From positions 53,760,455 through 53,824,454 of the forward strand of contig OY755241.1 of assembly GCA_963576725.1 (NCBI GenBank): a DNA stretch of 64,000 nucleotides, in the 5' to 3' direction. The notes under the pieces were generated by a model, which had not been told where the DNA came from, ran no database searches, and saw only the letters and a program-made list of their open reading frames with translations. Below, piece by piece: positions 52,101 through 61,267 of this stretch. The DNA comes from Azorinus chamasolen (lineage: Eukaryota > Mollusca > Bivalvia > Cardiida > Solecurtidae). The translations under genes were made by a program, and so were the position numbers. How positions within the stretch are numbered: the stretch's first letter is position 1; each line of letters begins with the position of its first letter.

Positions 52101-54235
52101 TATATTCCTTGTACATTATGACCAAACATGTTGCATTTTTCACTTATATCTTACTCGTACTTGTAAGCGTTTGAGAAACTGTAGATATATTGTCAAATAG
52201 TTTGGATCCTGACGATCCTGTCTGGATCTAAACTATTTGCAAATTATGCGAATGAGGTCGCGATTACAATGATAAGGATTAACTAGATCTAACCCTTTCC
52301 CTTTTTAATATTCGTGTAAAGATAAATAATTTATTCTAATATCTGAACTTTCAACAGCTAGATCTATAACGAAAAAACTTTTTTTAAAAGCTTATGTTGA
52401 AATTCATTGCAAGACGTCACAGCTTTGCATGTATATATAGAGGATCTGACATGAGTGTTCTTGATTATTGGATTTATTAAATGAGTCTTTTTAAAACGAT
52501 AAAAAACGAGCTTTAGCGAGTTTTTTATCGTTTTAAAAAGACGAATTTAATAAATCCAATAATCATGAACACGAATGCAAGATCCTATTTATAACATAAC
52601 ACACACAAATGTTATTTGCAGCCAATATTTCAGCAGTAACGTGGATTGTTATAAATTCTCCTTACATATAGAAATGATGAATGAAAGGTGTTATTAGGTT
52701 CGCTAGGTAACTGGGACAAAGTAGGTCCAAATTTTCCAATTTTTTTTTTTACTTACTGTCATATCAACCAGGATCTAATTCAGACCTCTCTGGTATTCAA
52801 TTTAACTGTGATAGTTTATGATACAAAAACATACAGAAACACGTCAAAATAAATTTTGAGTTACAGTTTTGACATACATAGTTACAAACACGTCACATTA
52901 TGACGTCATTGTACACAACATGTGTCTATGTAAAGCGCGCCATTTACATGAAGACCCACATACAGTCGCCAACACGTCCGACACTCACTGTCAATGGGAT
53001 TCGAAATGCGCCTTCGTTTTGGTATATTGAGCCCTTCATTAGTGTTGTATGTATACACATGGACATGGACATTTCCACCGAGAAAAAATCTCGTTTCAAG
53101 TTCAGTGAAAATGTTTGAAATGGACAAAAGATTCAGTACGAACTGCTGCATAAAATGTGTTGGAACAGGAGGAAGATTTTCGCGATCAGCTGAGTTAGTG
53201 AGTATAGCATATTTGAAATATGTTTGTGCTGTGCTGGATTCAGATGACTATAGTTGTTGATTGACGAGATATTTGTATGAGTAGAAATCTGCATAAACAA
53301 AAGGACATGCGGTGAAGAAAATGCAAAGTTGAGGAGGCATTTTAAATGTAGAATGGATTGTATGGGTCAGAGTAGCTGGTAGGTCTTTTTTGGCATACAT
53401 TTTGTATATGATTCCTGACAGCGATTACAATTTGTATTATTTTATCGAAATTAAGGCGCAAGTGCCAACAATCCTTTGCCATCTATCGTGACTCAATCGT
53501 GGACAGGTAGGTCGACCACCGTCCGCCAGTTTGTTTGTTTTGACAGCGCGTATGAATCGTTCGAATGTCATTCGGTCGTTCGAATGTTATTCACTAGTGA
53601 ATATATGCCCATGATTATCAAAAAATAAATGATAATGTTACGTCACACTGAAGCCACGAGTTATGTTATAAATGTAGTTTCATGTGCGTACATGACGTCA
53701 TTTATATTCTAAAGTGTTCTTACACGCGTTATAAGGAATGTTGACCCGATCCAAAATGTGTCTAAAGCTGTGATAATGTTTTTGAAAGAAAGGGAAGAAC
53801 ATTTAATGAATGAAGAGTGTAGATCTAGCATACAATATGTAACCGGGTGTTCTTGTAAAGAAACATATCCGCTCAGACCCGGGTGGCCAGGTTTTGGAAG
53901 TTTTTTTAAGCGTTTCCCCATTCCCTGCTGAATATGAATATAAGAAACCAGGACTATTTATTAGCTGAATATTTATACTGGCATATGGACACGTTAATTT
54001 GGTTCAGAAAGAAAACTGCAAAAGTAGATATTATATCTATCTACATTAGATCTATACCATAAACAGAGTAGACACTGATCAGACGACTCCTCTAGGAGCC
54101 GTCTGATCTGGGTCTACTCTGTTTGCAAGGGCATAGTAAGGCATTCGTATAATGAAGGAAAGCGTAAATAGGATATTGATAACCAAACAAAGTTACCTGT
54201 ACAACATGGGGCTGCAACACGTTTGATTCCGCCAT
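45886..54235 (-). CDS. CISD3-like double CDGSH iron-sulfur protein, copy B
   Basis: Exons in gene order are 54235-54197, 47199-47109 and 46112-45886: 118 residues, with the same intron phases as copy A. The cluster motifs are CRCGLSKKQPWCDGSH and CACKHTKNPPFCDGTH, both with all three Cys and the His ligand. The tail has C-x8-C-x2-C-x2-C ending GWAPDF. Upstream of the chosen ATG the frame has no other Met before an in-frame TAA, which supports this start if exon 1 is contiguous there. Intron 1 is about 7 kb and full of MITEs. The tandem same-strand arrangement with copy A shows a local duplication; the C-terminal halves are well conserved and the first exons are not. A mitochondrial location is family knowledge and is not visible here. 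Confidence 0.9.
46160..46226. repeat. C-rich and (CACAC)/(CACCAC)n microsatellite
   Basis: CCCCCGCCCCCCCCCCACAC followed by ACACCCACCCACACACC and CACCACCACCACC, in CISD-B intron 2. Confidence 0.9.
46409..46586. mobile_element. GGGTCCAT hairpin element, copy 2
   Basis: Close match of 20533-20710, including the duplicated GAGAACTCAAATCTGACCAA segment. Ends GGGTCCATGCTTATAAAA and TTTATAAGCATGGACCC. Confidence 0.9.
46600..46817 (+). mobile_element. Chimera: TTAA-A left half inside a TA-class element
   Basis: The TA arm GGCAAGTGGCTCCTTAA is followed by a TTAA-A left half (CCCTTCATTTC...AGATCAGACGGCTCCTATAG). At 46715-46722 it becomes the TA right half CAGCTTTCTGCATAACTTTC and runs to TTTTTACTG. 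Confidence 0.85.
46823..47022 (+). mobile_element. TA-b MITE
   Basis: Decayed CAGCTAAAAACCCTCTAAAG start and GTGGTCGCTTTAGATAGGG end. Stem CAAAAGTAATGCAAAAAGC with apex CTCCTGTAGGAG. Confidence 0.8.
47109..47199 (-). CDS. CISD-B exon 2 (first CDGSH)
   Basis: 91 bp encoding YRPIPVKDVDVGDTKYW and then CRCGLSKKQPWCD plus one base. The acceptor is tttgcag and the donor is gtacgt. Confidence 0.93.
47538..47613 (+). other. tRNA-like sequence (SINE or tRNA pseudogene)
   Basis: Box-A-like TTGGTGCAATGGATA and box-B-like GAGTTCGATTC at tRNA-like spacing. No clean cloverleaf. Confidence 0.45.
47825..48062 (-). mobile_element. TTAA-C MITE, right end lost beside poly(G)
   Basis: TTAACCCATTCCCTCC start. 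Stem ACATTGTGATAAACAGAG with apex TTTGCTCTATATGAGC. The end is replaced by GGGAGGGGTGGGGG (48062-48087). Confidence 0.78.
48534..48744 (+). mobile_element. TTAA-D-like MITE
   Basis: TTAACCCCCATCAGTGC to AGCGTTGAAAGGGTTAA. Hairpin 48571-48636 (GCAAACAGTGTAGACCCCGA) with apex GGGCTCCTTGAGGAGCC, fully paired. Confidence 0.85.
48895..49190 (+). mobile_element. TTAA-B MITE with arm re-entry at the apex
   Basis: TTAACTCTTTACCTTGAG start. The stem ends ACGACTCCTGCAG, then the left arm is repeated (AAACAATAGAACCAGATCTA, AGCAAACAGAGCAGACCC). Ends GTAAAGGATTAA. Confidence 0.78.
49405..49545 (+). mobile_element. TA-e MITE fragment
   Basis: CAATAGAACTTGTCTTAACA start. Stem AACAGTAAGC with apex CTCCTACAGGAG and right stem CTTTCTGTATTACTTTTGCC. 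Confidence 0.75.
50090..50165 (-). other. tRNA-like sequence (SINE or tRNA pseudogene)
   Basis: On the minus strand: TAGCTTGTTCGGTAAAG as box A and GAGTTCGAATCC as box B. The T-stem is partly paired and the acceptor stem is not. Confidence 0.45.
50513..50584 (-). other. tRNA-like sequence with a 7-bp acceptor stem
   Basis: Minus strand GTCTGCA ... TGTAGAC can pair over seven positions (one G-T). Box A CCAGTGGTTATAGTG and box B GGGTTCGATCC. The T-stem is weak, so it is a tRNA relic or SINE head rather than a working gene. Confidence 0.5.
50885..51200 (+). mobile_element. TA-class MITE fragments and a half palindrome
   Basis: TA-e-like arm TAAGACAGGTGGTAGTTTAA with apex GCTCCTCTGGGCGC, then a TA-c left arm (CAGTAAAACATCTCTCAACC). 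From 51154, CGAGACGATTCTAAAGAGTG is the right half of the 18975 palindrome. Confidence 0.65.
51393..51553 (+). mobile_element. TA-b MITE with stem break at apex
   Basis: AGTAGAACCCCTCTAATGCG to GGTCGCATTAATAGCGG. The left stem ends CTTCTCTAGGAG and jumps into the distal right arm. Confidence 0.83.
51583..51730. mobile_element. GGGTCCAT hairpin element, copy 3
   Basis: GGGTCCATGCTTATAAAGC start and GCTTTATAAGCATGGATAC end, inserted in a TTAA-B arm (TAGATCT...GATTCTACAGT). Simple hairpin without the duplicated segment. Confidence 0.88.
51885..52065 (+). mobile_element. TA-e MITE
   Basis: CAAGCGGCCAATAATTTATT to GGCCGCTTAAGACTGCAGG. Stem CAAAAGTAATGTAGAAAAC with degenerate apex TCCCATATGAGC. 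Confidence 0.75.
52433..53673 (+). mobile_element. 1.24-kb element, copy 2 of 3
   Basis: Palindrome 52441-52586 (AGGATCTGACATGAGTG..., apex GAGCTTTAGCGAG), then inverted TTTATAACATAAC at 52587 and its complement at 53660. Very similar to copy 3. A 72-codon open frame at 52900 also occurs in the other copies; no function recognised. Confidence 0.9.
53906..54172 (+). mobile_element. TTAA-B MITE beside CISD-B exon 1
   Basis: Hairpin 54065-54130 with apex CTCCTCTAGGAG and a T/T mismatch. The decayed right end GGAAAGCGTAAATAGG lies 25 bp from the exon 1 donor. Confidence 0.75.
54197..54235 (-). CDS. CISD-B exon 1 (start)
   Basis: Encodes MAESNVLQPHVVQ and ends at donor gtaact. It is 39 bp, phase 0, the same length as the coding part of copy A exon 1. 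It lies 7 kb from exon 2, so its link to the gene rests on phase, length and strand. Confidence 0.7.
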
Positions 54236-54480
54236 AATACCGTGGGAATACTGTAGTATAAACTGGTTACGAGGGAGGCGATCACGAGAAATGATGACAA
54301 TGGGTAGATCTATTCGACTACCGTGTAGGGTGTGTTAGTCCGGTGGCTTCATTTAAAATACTTGCCCCCTTGGTAGGTGGTAAATATTAGTTCCGCAGTA
54401 AGAAAATACCATGACATTCCAGCGACTGACAACACAGAGGAAAATGATGTTTGGCGTGTCAAAGACATTTGCACAATGCG
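54236..54480 (-). promoter_or_regulatory. Presumed 5' flank of CISD-B
   Basis: Sequence upstream of the start codon, fairly unique and without MITEs. No TATA box or CpG island could be supported, so the assignment rests only on position. Confidence 0.3.
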
Positions 54481-54639
54481 CATGTAAAATTCAACTCAAT
54501 TAAGACTGCTCGTCACAGAAATTTTAGATCTGGGTCTGGGTCTATTCTGTGTGCAAACTGCAAAGGCATATATATGATGTAAAGGGAAATCATACATTGT
54601 CCATCGTGCTATTTGTGTACCGTGCTATTTGTGTAACCT

Positions 54640-54850
54640 TTAATTTTGCCAACAGTTGCCGTACAAATATTATAAACGTGGAGAAATATAAGCAAACATG
54701 ATTATTTTGACAAATCACTTGCATTCATTGGGCATTACAAACCATATCTATATTACTTCATAAGCAAAGAGAGCATATACTGATCAGAGGGATTCTTCAG
54801 GAGCCGCCTGCTCTGTCCTCTGTTTGCAATTATAAGCGTTTTCAAAAATG
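54640..54850 (+). mobile_element. TTAA-B MITE fragment
   Basis: ACTTCATAAGCAAAGAGAGC hairpin with TTCTTCAGGAGCCGCCTG. Ends decayed. Confidence 0.55.
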
Positions 54851-54999
54851 TACATGTGCTAGCCAATGGTCTACAATTAACTACCGGTAGTTTGATTTAT
54901 GTCTCTGACGTATGATAAGCGTTCGTGGTTTTTTATTCAAACAAGTAATCGGGAGTACACCTTAGGTTATAAATTTATGGAAGTTGAGACTGGGTCGAC

Positions 55000-55345
55000 A
55001 GCTGGGCGCTGGGCGCACCACTACAGATCCTGTAGGAGCCACCTGCATGGTCAGGGTCTGCTCTATTTGCTTATAAAATTGTAATAGATCAGTATCCATG
55101 CTTATAAAAACTTTTTAGTTGAGTCAGAGTTAGGCTCAAATCTGACCAATCAAAAGCTTGAGAACAAACTCAGACTCAACTAAAAAGCTTTATAAATAAG
55201 CATGGATCCTGACTACAGTTTATATACCAAAACAATTAACATCCTGTGTACATAGATCTATATGCCATTAAAAAATCAGCTAATTATCAGTGTTCATGAT
55301 ATCATCGTTATTTCTTACATGAATATTCAACAGGGAAAGGGATAA
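55000..55345 (-). mobile_element. TTAA-B MITE hosting a hairpin element
   Basis: Stem remnant CAGATCCTGTAGGAGCCACC, arm to CATGAATATTCAACAGGGAA; the GGGTCCAT-type insertion lies at 55092-55211. Confidence 0.65.
55092..55211. mobile_element. GGGTCCAT hairpin element, copy 4 (left arm deleted)
   Basis: TATCCATGCTTATAAAAAC to TAAGCATGGATCC. Left stem shortened to GAGTTAGGCTC. Confidence 0.8.
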
Positions 55346-55384
55346 TCAAGTGATTTTAAGTCCATATCATTTCACTAGCAAACA

Positions 55385-55512
55385 GAGTATATATTTCGTA
55401 AACAAACAGAGCAGACCCTGACTAGACGGTTCCTCTTGGAGCCGTCTGATCTGCGTCTACTCGGTTTGCAAAGGCGTAGAAATGCGTTTTTATGGAGTAG
55501 AATGTTCATCAC
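55385..55512 (+). mobile_element. TTAA-B MITE right half
   Basis: Hairpin ACAAACAGAGCAGACCCTGA with apex GGTTCCTCTTGGAGCC and T/T mismatch; right end TTATGGAGTAGAATG. Confidence 0.75.
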
Positions 55513-55686
55513 AAGACGATGCTCATCGCTCACCTGCATAACCTTTTGACCGTTGAGCAAATTTGTTTACACAATTTTTATCAACTGCATTTTTCGAAAT
55601 TCAAATTATAAGCAGTTTGTCTACCAGAATGCAATCAGGATGTCCAATAGTTTGGATCCTAATGAGGGGCTGAGTTCCTTGAGGAC

Positions 55687-56035
55687 TCATCTGAATCAAA
55701 AATGTTGACAAAGCTAAACATAGACCCGCTGATAGCAGAATAAAGGCAAACAGGCCAAGTTATAAAGTGTGTATAACCCTTTCCTCAATAAAAACGCCTT
55801 TCTACGCCTCTGTAAAAATCAACCAGTGATAAATAGAGCATTTGCTCCTATAGGAGCAAATGCTCTATTTATCACAATTGTTTCAAACTACAAAATTCTA
55901 AAACTTTCCCTTTCTCTAGTTAATGCCCCTTTTCGGTAGATTTGTTCTCATCTGGATCAAAACTGTTGGAAACCGTAAACATAGACCCGATGATAGCAGA
56001 ATAAAGGCCAACAGTCCAGGTTATAAAGTGCGTCA
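55687..56035. repeat. Direct duplication of about 88 bp flanking a MITE
   Basis: CATAGACCCGCTGATAGCAG and AAAGGCAAACAGGCCAAGTT (55718) recur as CATAGACCCGATGATAGCAG and AAAGGCCAACAGTCCAGGTT (55979), with the MITE between. Confidence 0.85.
55772..55946 (-). mobile_element. TTAA-C MITE, truncated
   Basis: ATAACCCTTTCCTC start. Perfect hairpin GTGATAAATAGAGC with apex GCTCCTATAGGAGC. Ends abruptly at CGGTAGATTTGTTC. Confidence 0.85.
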
Positions 56036-56305
56036 CATATCTACCCAAAACGAGCAGGCCGCTGCATTTCATATAGGGTTTGCACAAGATGTTTCAAGTT
56101 GTTTAGCATTTGTGACCTGCTTTTGTAGCAGATTATACGGTTTGATAAAATCCAAGCCTGGTTTAGGAGAAAATGTTGAGGCAATCAATATCTAAAATCT
56201 GTTTTTACCTTTTTCAGTATAGAGGGACCATATAACTTAGATAGAGAACTATCTCAGAGCCAGTTCTAATGTTCTATGCAGTTCGATCAAATTCCTTTCA
56301 GCGGT

Positions 56306-56550
56306 TTAACCATTTCCTTCATATATAAACGTGTTTTCATGCATTTGTAAACATAGTAGACTCAGATCAGACGGCTCTTATAGGAACCGTTTCATCAGTG
56401 TCTGCTCTGCTTGCTAATAGAATGTGAAAGATCTGTTTCTTTACTTTCTAATATGGCAACAATGCTCCACCTTCCTTTATAACTTTTTTGTCAATGATTT
56501 TTTTGTAGGTATTTAAATTTGGAATGAAGATAGAACAGGGAAAGGGTTAA
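56306..56550 (+). mobile_element. TTAA-A MITE
   Basis: TTAACCATTTCCTTCATATA to GGGAAAGGGTTAA. Hairpin with apex GGCTCTTATAGGAACC and A/A mismatch. Confidence 0.88.
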
Positions 56551-56618
56551 GAATTTAAATAACAAGAAGATATTTAATGGTTAAGGGTCATTTAAATAAA
56601 CTATTCGTTAAAATCTAC

Positions 56619-56836
56619 TTTAGCTCATGTACTCCATGAATACGCATTTGCAAATAGAGCAGACCCAGATCAGACAGCTCCTATCTGGGTAGGGTCTGTT
56701 CTGTTTGCTTATGAAATAATAAGATCTGATTCTACAGTTTCTTAAATTCCTGAGTTTTTTCATTATAAAGAATCAGCGCATTAATATTCATGATATCATT
56801 ATTACTTACATGAATATGCATGGAGTAAACGGTTAG
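56619..56836 (-). mobile_element. TTAA-B MITE
   Basis: TTAGCTCATGTACTCCATGA to GGAGTAAACGGTTAG. The right stem is disturbed (GCTCCTATCTGGGTAGGG). Confidence 0.78.
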
Positions 56837-56864
56837 ACGATCATTCATTTCTGGTCATATTCCA

Positions 56865-57076
56865 TTTACCCATTCCGTCACATCGATGCCTCTGTGATAG
56901 TCATTTCTTGAAACCATTGTGATAAATAGAGCATTTGCTCCATAGGAGCAAATGCTCTATTTATCACAATGGTATCTAAACTACAAAATTATAGAATTTA
57001 CCTTTTCTCTAGTAAATGCTCCTTTTCAGTAGACTTATTCAAAGGTTGGGATATAGCCTATGAGGTAGTGGGTTAA
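56865..57076 (-). mobile_element. TTAA-C MITE
   Basis: TTTACCCATTCCGTCAC to GAGGTAGTGGGTTAA. Perfect hairpin AAACCATTGTGATAAATAGA with apex GCTCCATAGGAGC. Confidence 0.88.
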
Positions 57077-57264
57077 CTATCTGTTAATAATGGTATACAA
57101 ACGCCGAACTTTTTTACAATGAATGATACAGTTGAATCAAACAAATTTAATTTCATAAGTGAATAGAGCAGACCCTGGTCAGGCAGCTCCTACAGGAGCC
57201 ATATGGTCTATGTTTACTCAATTGAAACGGCAATAAAAGGAGTGTCTGTGGAGTAAAGGATTAA
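57073..57264 (+). mobile_element. TTAA-B MITE (decayed), sharing TTAA both sides
   Basis: Hairpin GAATAGAGCAGACCCTGGTC with apex GCTCCTACAGGAGC; right end GGAGTAAAGGATTAA. Confidence 0.75.
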
Positions 57265-57470
57265 CCCTTTCCGTATATTCATGTACAAAATAGTTATAAT
57301 GAAATATGGAACATTGTAGCCATTTTAGAAACTAAAGAAACAGAACTATCAAATTTCATTAGCAAACAGAGCAGACCCTGATCAGACAGATCCTCTGGGT
57401 CCTCTGTCTGATCTGGGTCTACTCTGTTTGCAAATGCGTGAACTCACATTTATAAGAAGGAAATGGTTAA
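57261..57470 (-). mobile_element. TTAA-A MITE
   Basis: TTAACCCTTTCCGTATATTC to GGAAATGGTTAA. Hairpin 57361-57432 with apex GATCCTCTGGGTCC and T/T mismatch. Confidence 0.86.
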
Positions 57471-57640
57471 ATAAGCCTACATCTTTCCTTTTTAACAAAA
57501 GAACAAAAATTTTTTTCTGAAATAATAGTAAACAAAACCATGGATAAAAATCTATTCAATAATATTTCACATGTACATATCTGATTAAGGTCTGCACTGT
57601 TTGACATACAAAATTATCCTTTCACACTGAATGGACTCTT

Positions 57641-57829
57641 ATTGTTCCCCTCATATAAACACCTTTTCATGTCTTTGTTAACAGTAGACCCAGATCAGGT
57701 GGTTCCTACTGGAGCCATCTGATCAGTGACTGCTCTGTTTGAGTAAAAAAAAAATTAGCCCCGATTCTATAGTTTCTACCTGTGGCAAAATGTCCTGTGT
57801 CCATATGCCATTATAAAAAAAATCTATTT
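57641..57829 (-). mobile_element. TTAA-B MITE running into the gap
   Basis: CCCCTCATATAAACACC, AACAGTAGACCCAGATC hairpin with apex GGTTCCTACTGGAGCC, then TAGCCCCGATTCTATAGTTT, cut by Ns. Confidence 0.75.
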
Positions 57830-58029
57830 NNNNNNNNNNNNNNNNNNNNNNNNNNNNNNNNNNNNNNNNNNNNNNNNNNNNNNNNNNNNNNNNNNNNNNN
57901 NNNNNNNNNNNNNNNNNNNNNNNNNNNNNNNNNNNNNNNNNNNNNNNNNNNNNNNNNNNNNNNNNNNNNNNNNNNNNNNNNNNNNNNNNNNNNNNNNNNN
58001 NNNNNNNNNNNNNNNNNNNNNNNNNNNNN
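57830..58029. other. Assembly gap (200 Ns)
   Basis: Exactly 200 Ns, probably a placeholder of unknown true length, inside a cluster of hairpin elements. Confidence 0.98.
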
Positions 58030-58044
58030 TTAACCTTTTCCCTC

Positions 58045-59290
58045 ATATATAGAGGATCTTACATGAGTGTTCTTGATTATTGGATTTATTAAATGAGTCT
58101 TTTTAAAACGATAAAAAACGAGCTTTAGCGAGTTTTTTATCGTTTTAAAAAGACGAATTTAATAAATCCAATAATCATGAACACGAATGCAAGATCCTAT
58201 TTATAACATAACACACACAAATGTTATTTGCAGCCAATATTTCAGCAGTAACGTGGATTGTTATAAATTCTCCTTACATATAGAAATGATGAATGAAAGG
58301 TGTTATTAGGTTCGCTAGGTTACTGGGACAAAGTAGGTCCAAATTTTCCAACTTTATTTTTTACTTACTGTCATATCAACCAGGATCTAATTCAGACCTC
58401 TCTGGTATTCAATTTAACTGTGATAGTTTATGATACAAAAACATGCAGAAACACGTCAAAATAATTTTTGAGTTACAGTTTTGACATACATAGTTACAAA
58501 CACGTCACATTATGACGTCATTGTACACAACATGTGTCTATGTAAAGCGCGCCATTTACATGAAAACATACATACAGTCGCCAACACGTCCGACACTTAC
58601 TGTCAATGGGATTCGAAATGCGCCTTCGTTTTGGTATATTAAGCCCTTCATTAGTGTTGTATGTATACACATGGACATGGACATTTCCGCCGAGAAAAAA
58701 ATCTCGATTCAAGTTCAGTGAAAATGTTTGAAATGGACAAAAGATTCAGTACGAACTGCTGCATACAATGTGTTGGAACAGGAGGAAGATTTTCGGGATC
58801 AGCTGAGTTAGTGAGTATAGCATATTTGAAATATGTTGGTGTTGTGCTGGATTCAGATGACTATTGTTGTTGATTGATGAGATATTTGTATGAGTAGAAA
58901 TATGCATAAACAAAAGGACATACGGTGAAGAAAATGCAAAGTTGAGGAGGCATTTTAAATGTAGAATGGATTGTATGGGTCAGAGTAGCTGGTATATAGG
59001 TCTTTTTTGGCATACATTTTGTATATGATTCCTGACAGCGATTACAATTTGTATTATTCTATCGAAATTAAGGCGCAAGTGCCAACAATCCTTTGCCATC
59101 TATCGTGACTCAATCGTGGACAGGTAGGTCGACCACCGTCCGCCAGTTTGTTTGTTTTGACAGCGCGTATGAATCGTTCGAATGTCATTCGGTCGTTCGA
59201 ATGTTATTCACTAGTGATTATATGCCCATGATTATCAAAAAATAAATGATAGTGTTACGTCACGCTGAAGCCACGTGTTATGTTATAAAA
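58045..59290 (+). mobile_element. 1.24-kb element, copy 3 of 3
   Basis: Nested in the MITE. Palindrome 58053-58198, core to GTTATGTTATAA. Host sequence CTCATATAAACACC is split with a short TATA-like duplication. Only scattered differences from copy 2. Confidence 0.92.
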
Positions 59291-59398
59291 CACCTTTTCC
59301 TACTGGAGCCGTCTGATCAGTGACTGCTCTGTTTGGGTAAGGTAAAATATAGCCCCGATTCTATAATTTCTACCTGTGGCAAAATGTCCTGTGTTCAT

Positions 59399-59684
59399 TT
59401 AAGAAATGAATGATGTGCTTCCGGTGTTCATGAGGTTATGCAACGCATAGCTTTACGAGCAAAGTTAGTGAAGCCCGAAGGGCTTCACGTGAATCTTTGC
59501 TCGTAAAGCTATGCGTTGCATAACCTAATGAACACTGGGAGCACGTCATTCATTTCTTATATTTATATTCCATTGTATTTCTTATATTTCAACGGATCCG
59601 GTATTGAAATGAACGTTCATTGGAAAATGCAACTTTCTTTTTAGAATAAGGTTATATAAAGACGTTGCAGGGCGAATGTAAATA
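59399..59684. mobile_element. Hairpin element H, copy 1, nested in the same MITE
   Basis: 158-bp hairpin 59401-59558 (AAGAAATGAATGATGTGCTT..., apex GAAGCCCGAAGGGCTTC), then a tail ending GCAGGGCGAATGTAAATA. Inserted at an AT dinucleotide of the host. Confidence 0.88.
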
Positions 59685-59756
59685 TATGCCATTATAAAAA
59701 AATCTACTTAATATTCATGAAGTCATATCTTACATGAATATTCAACAAGGAAAGGG

Positions 59757-59955
59757 TTAACCCTTTGCTCCATAAATACGCCTTTCTATGCCTCTGTAAT
59801 AGTCACTTCTTGAAACCATTGTGATAAATACAGCATTTTTGTTCCATAGGAGAAAATGCTCTTTTTACCACAATGGTTTCAATACTACACAATTCTAACA
59901 TTTTCATTTTCTCTAGTAAATGCTCCTTTTGGGTAGGTTCATTCAAAAGGATTAA
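59757..59955 (-). mobile_element. TTAA-C MITE
   Basis: TTAACCCTTTGCTCCAT to TTCAAAAGGATTAA. Stem AAACCATTGTGATAAATACA with apex GTTCCATAGGAG. Confidence 0.82.
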
Positions 59956-59959
59956 CCAT

Positions 59960-60265
59960 GATGGACCATTCCACTTTGATTATTCAGTAATGAAAGGGAC
60001 ACTTATAATTGTGATAAAAGAGGAAGAAGTTCAGCAATGAAACTTGTGTATAGGACAATCCCTGGCAGCAAAAAGAGTTAAAATTTTCCCTTATAACAAT
60101 TCAGCTGATTAATAATTCACACCTGATTTCTAATATGTCTGCGTTTCTAGGACTTTTTCAAAGAATTAAATACATACATAGAACCTTTGATTTTACTATC
60201 TTTTTCATGCATACAAAACCACAGACATCTGAAATGTATTTGTGAAAATTTAAAATATTAACACA
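59960..60265. other. Intergenic, nothing recognised
   Basis: Unique A+T-rich sequence apart from a short TTAA-D-like end GGCAGCAAAAAGAGTTAA near 60065. Confidence 0.4.
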
Positions 60266-60270
60266 ATGTA

Positions 60271-60425
60271 CAGTGGAACCCCTCTAATGAGACCACTTAA
60301 AGAATAACCAAAATTAACCATAGCTGCCTTTATAAGCAGGTGGTTGCTTAATGCAGGACAAAAGCTACCACCTGCATCTAGCACCCAGAATTATACCTCT
60401 TTTAGGTGGGCGCATTAGCGTGGTT
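60271..60425 (+). mobile_element. TA-b MITE lacking the stem centre
   Basis: CAGTGGAACCCCTCTAATGA to GGGCGCATTAGCGTGG. After AATGCAGGACAAAAG it jumps to CTACCACCTGCATC, so apex and inner stem are gone. Confidence 0.83.
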
Positions 60426-60453
60426 ATAGCATTGACAAACCAAATCATTGATC

Positions 60454-60805
60454 AACCCTTTACTCCATAGATACCCCTCTTAATGATATTGCAAACATGG
60501 TAGACACAGATCAGATTGCTCCTGTACAGGCCATCTGATCTGGGTCTGCTATGTTTGCTTATGAAATTATATAGATTATAAGATATAGTTTTAGCCAAAG
60601 CAAAACAATCAAGCCCCAGGTTATAAAACTTTTTGCTCGAATTTGAGACCATTCTCAAGTATCTGACCAATCAGCTACTTGAGAATGATCACATACTCAG
60701 AAGTTTTATAAATTTGGACCCATGTGTTCATATTCCATCATATAAATTCAGATAATAAATATTCATCATGTCATAATTTCTAACAAGAAAATTTATGAAG
60801 TAAAG
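60454..60805 (-). mobile_element. TTAA-B MITE hosting a variant GGGTCCAT hairpin
   Basis: CTTTACTCCATAGATACC start. Hairpin 60490-60560 fully paired. A variant hairpin element at 60613-60722 (CAGGTTATAAAACTTTTTGC, AATCTGACCAATC-like apex), then arm ATAAATATTCATCATGTCAT. Confidence 0.65.
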
Positions 60806-61109
60806 TGTAAATGATATACAGTAGTATTGTCATATAAATTTGCACCTATAAAATTCTTGTGTATATAATATCCGAATTTAACAAATACTCAAAATTATGA
60901 TGTCTTTAGAATCAAAGTCATCTAATTTTGTGCATGAATAAAACATTGAATGTACAACATACAGCAAAACAGTTTGCTAACTGAAAAATACAATAATGCC
61001 AAAGCAAAGTTTACTTTCATTAAAACATTAAAAAGGAATATTACCGCTCAAACATTGATCTGGCGCAATTCTGACTACTTCCATCTCGATCAAACTTTTG
61101 AGAAACTAA

Positions 61110-61255
61110 TGAACGAGTGTCAAACAGTTTAGATCCTGATTTACTCAGAGTTTACTATCGACACTAACTGTCTGTCTTGCACAAGTGTCCTCACATTTAA
61201 AAAAGTGCAGACCAAGATTAGTAGGGCTCCTCTACTGGTCTGCACTGTTTTTCAC
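61110..61255. repeat. Two short hairpin remnants
   Basis: GTCAAACAGTTTAGATCCTG (TTAA-D-like) and AGTGCAGACCAAGATTAGTA with GGCTCCTCTACTGGTCTGCACT. Confidence 0.5.
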
Positions 61256-61267
61256 TCAAAATTCCTC

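Larger units (their letters stand above)
58029..59760 (-). mobile_element. TTAA-B MITE carrying two nested insertions
   Basis: Host pieces 58029-58045, 59291-59398 and 59685-59760 join into one element: CCCTCATAT/AAAACACCTTTTC, then TGTCCTGTGTTCAT/ATGCCATTATAAAA, ending GGAAAGGGTTAA. The same host sequence is uninterrupted at 57641-57829. Confidence 0.85.

Noticed and set aside
57723..58046. Open frames across the N gap
   Set aside because: Artefact of undetermined bases.
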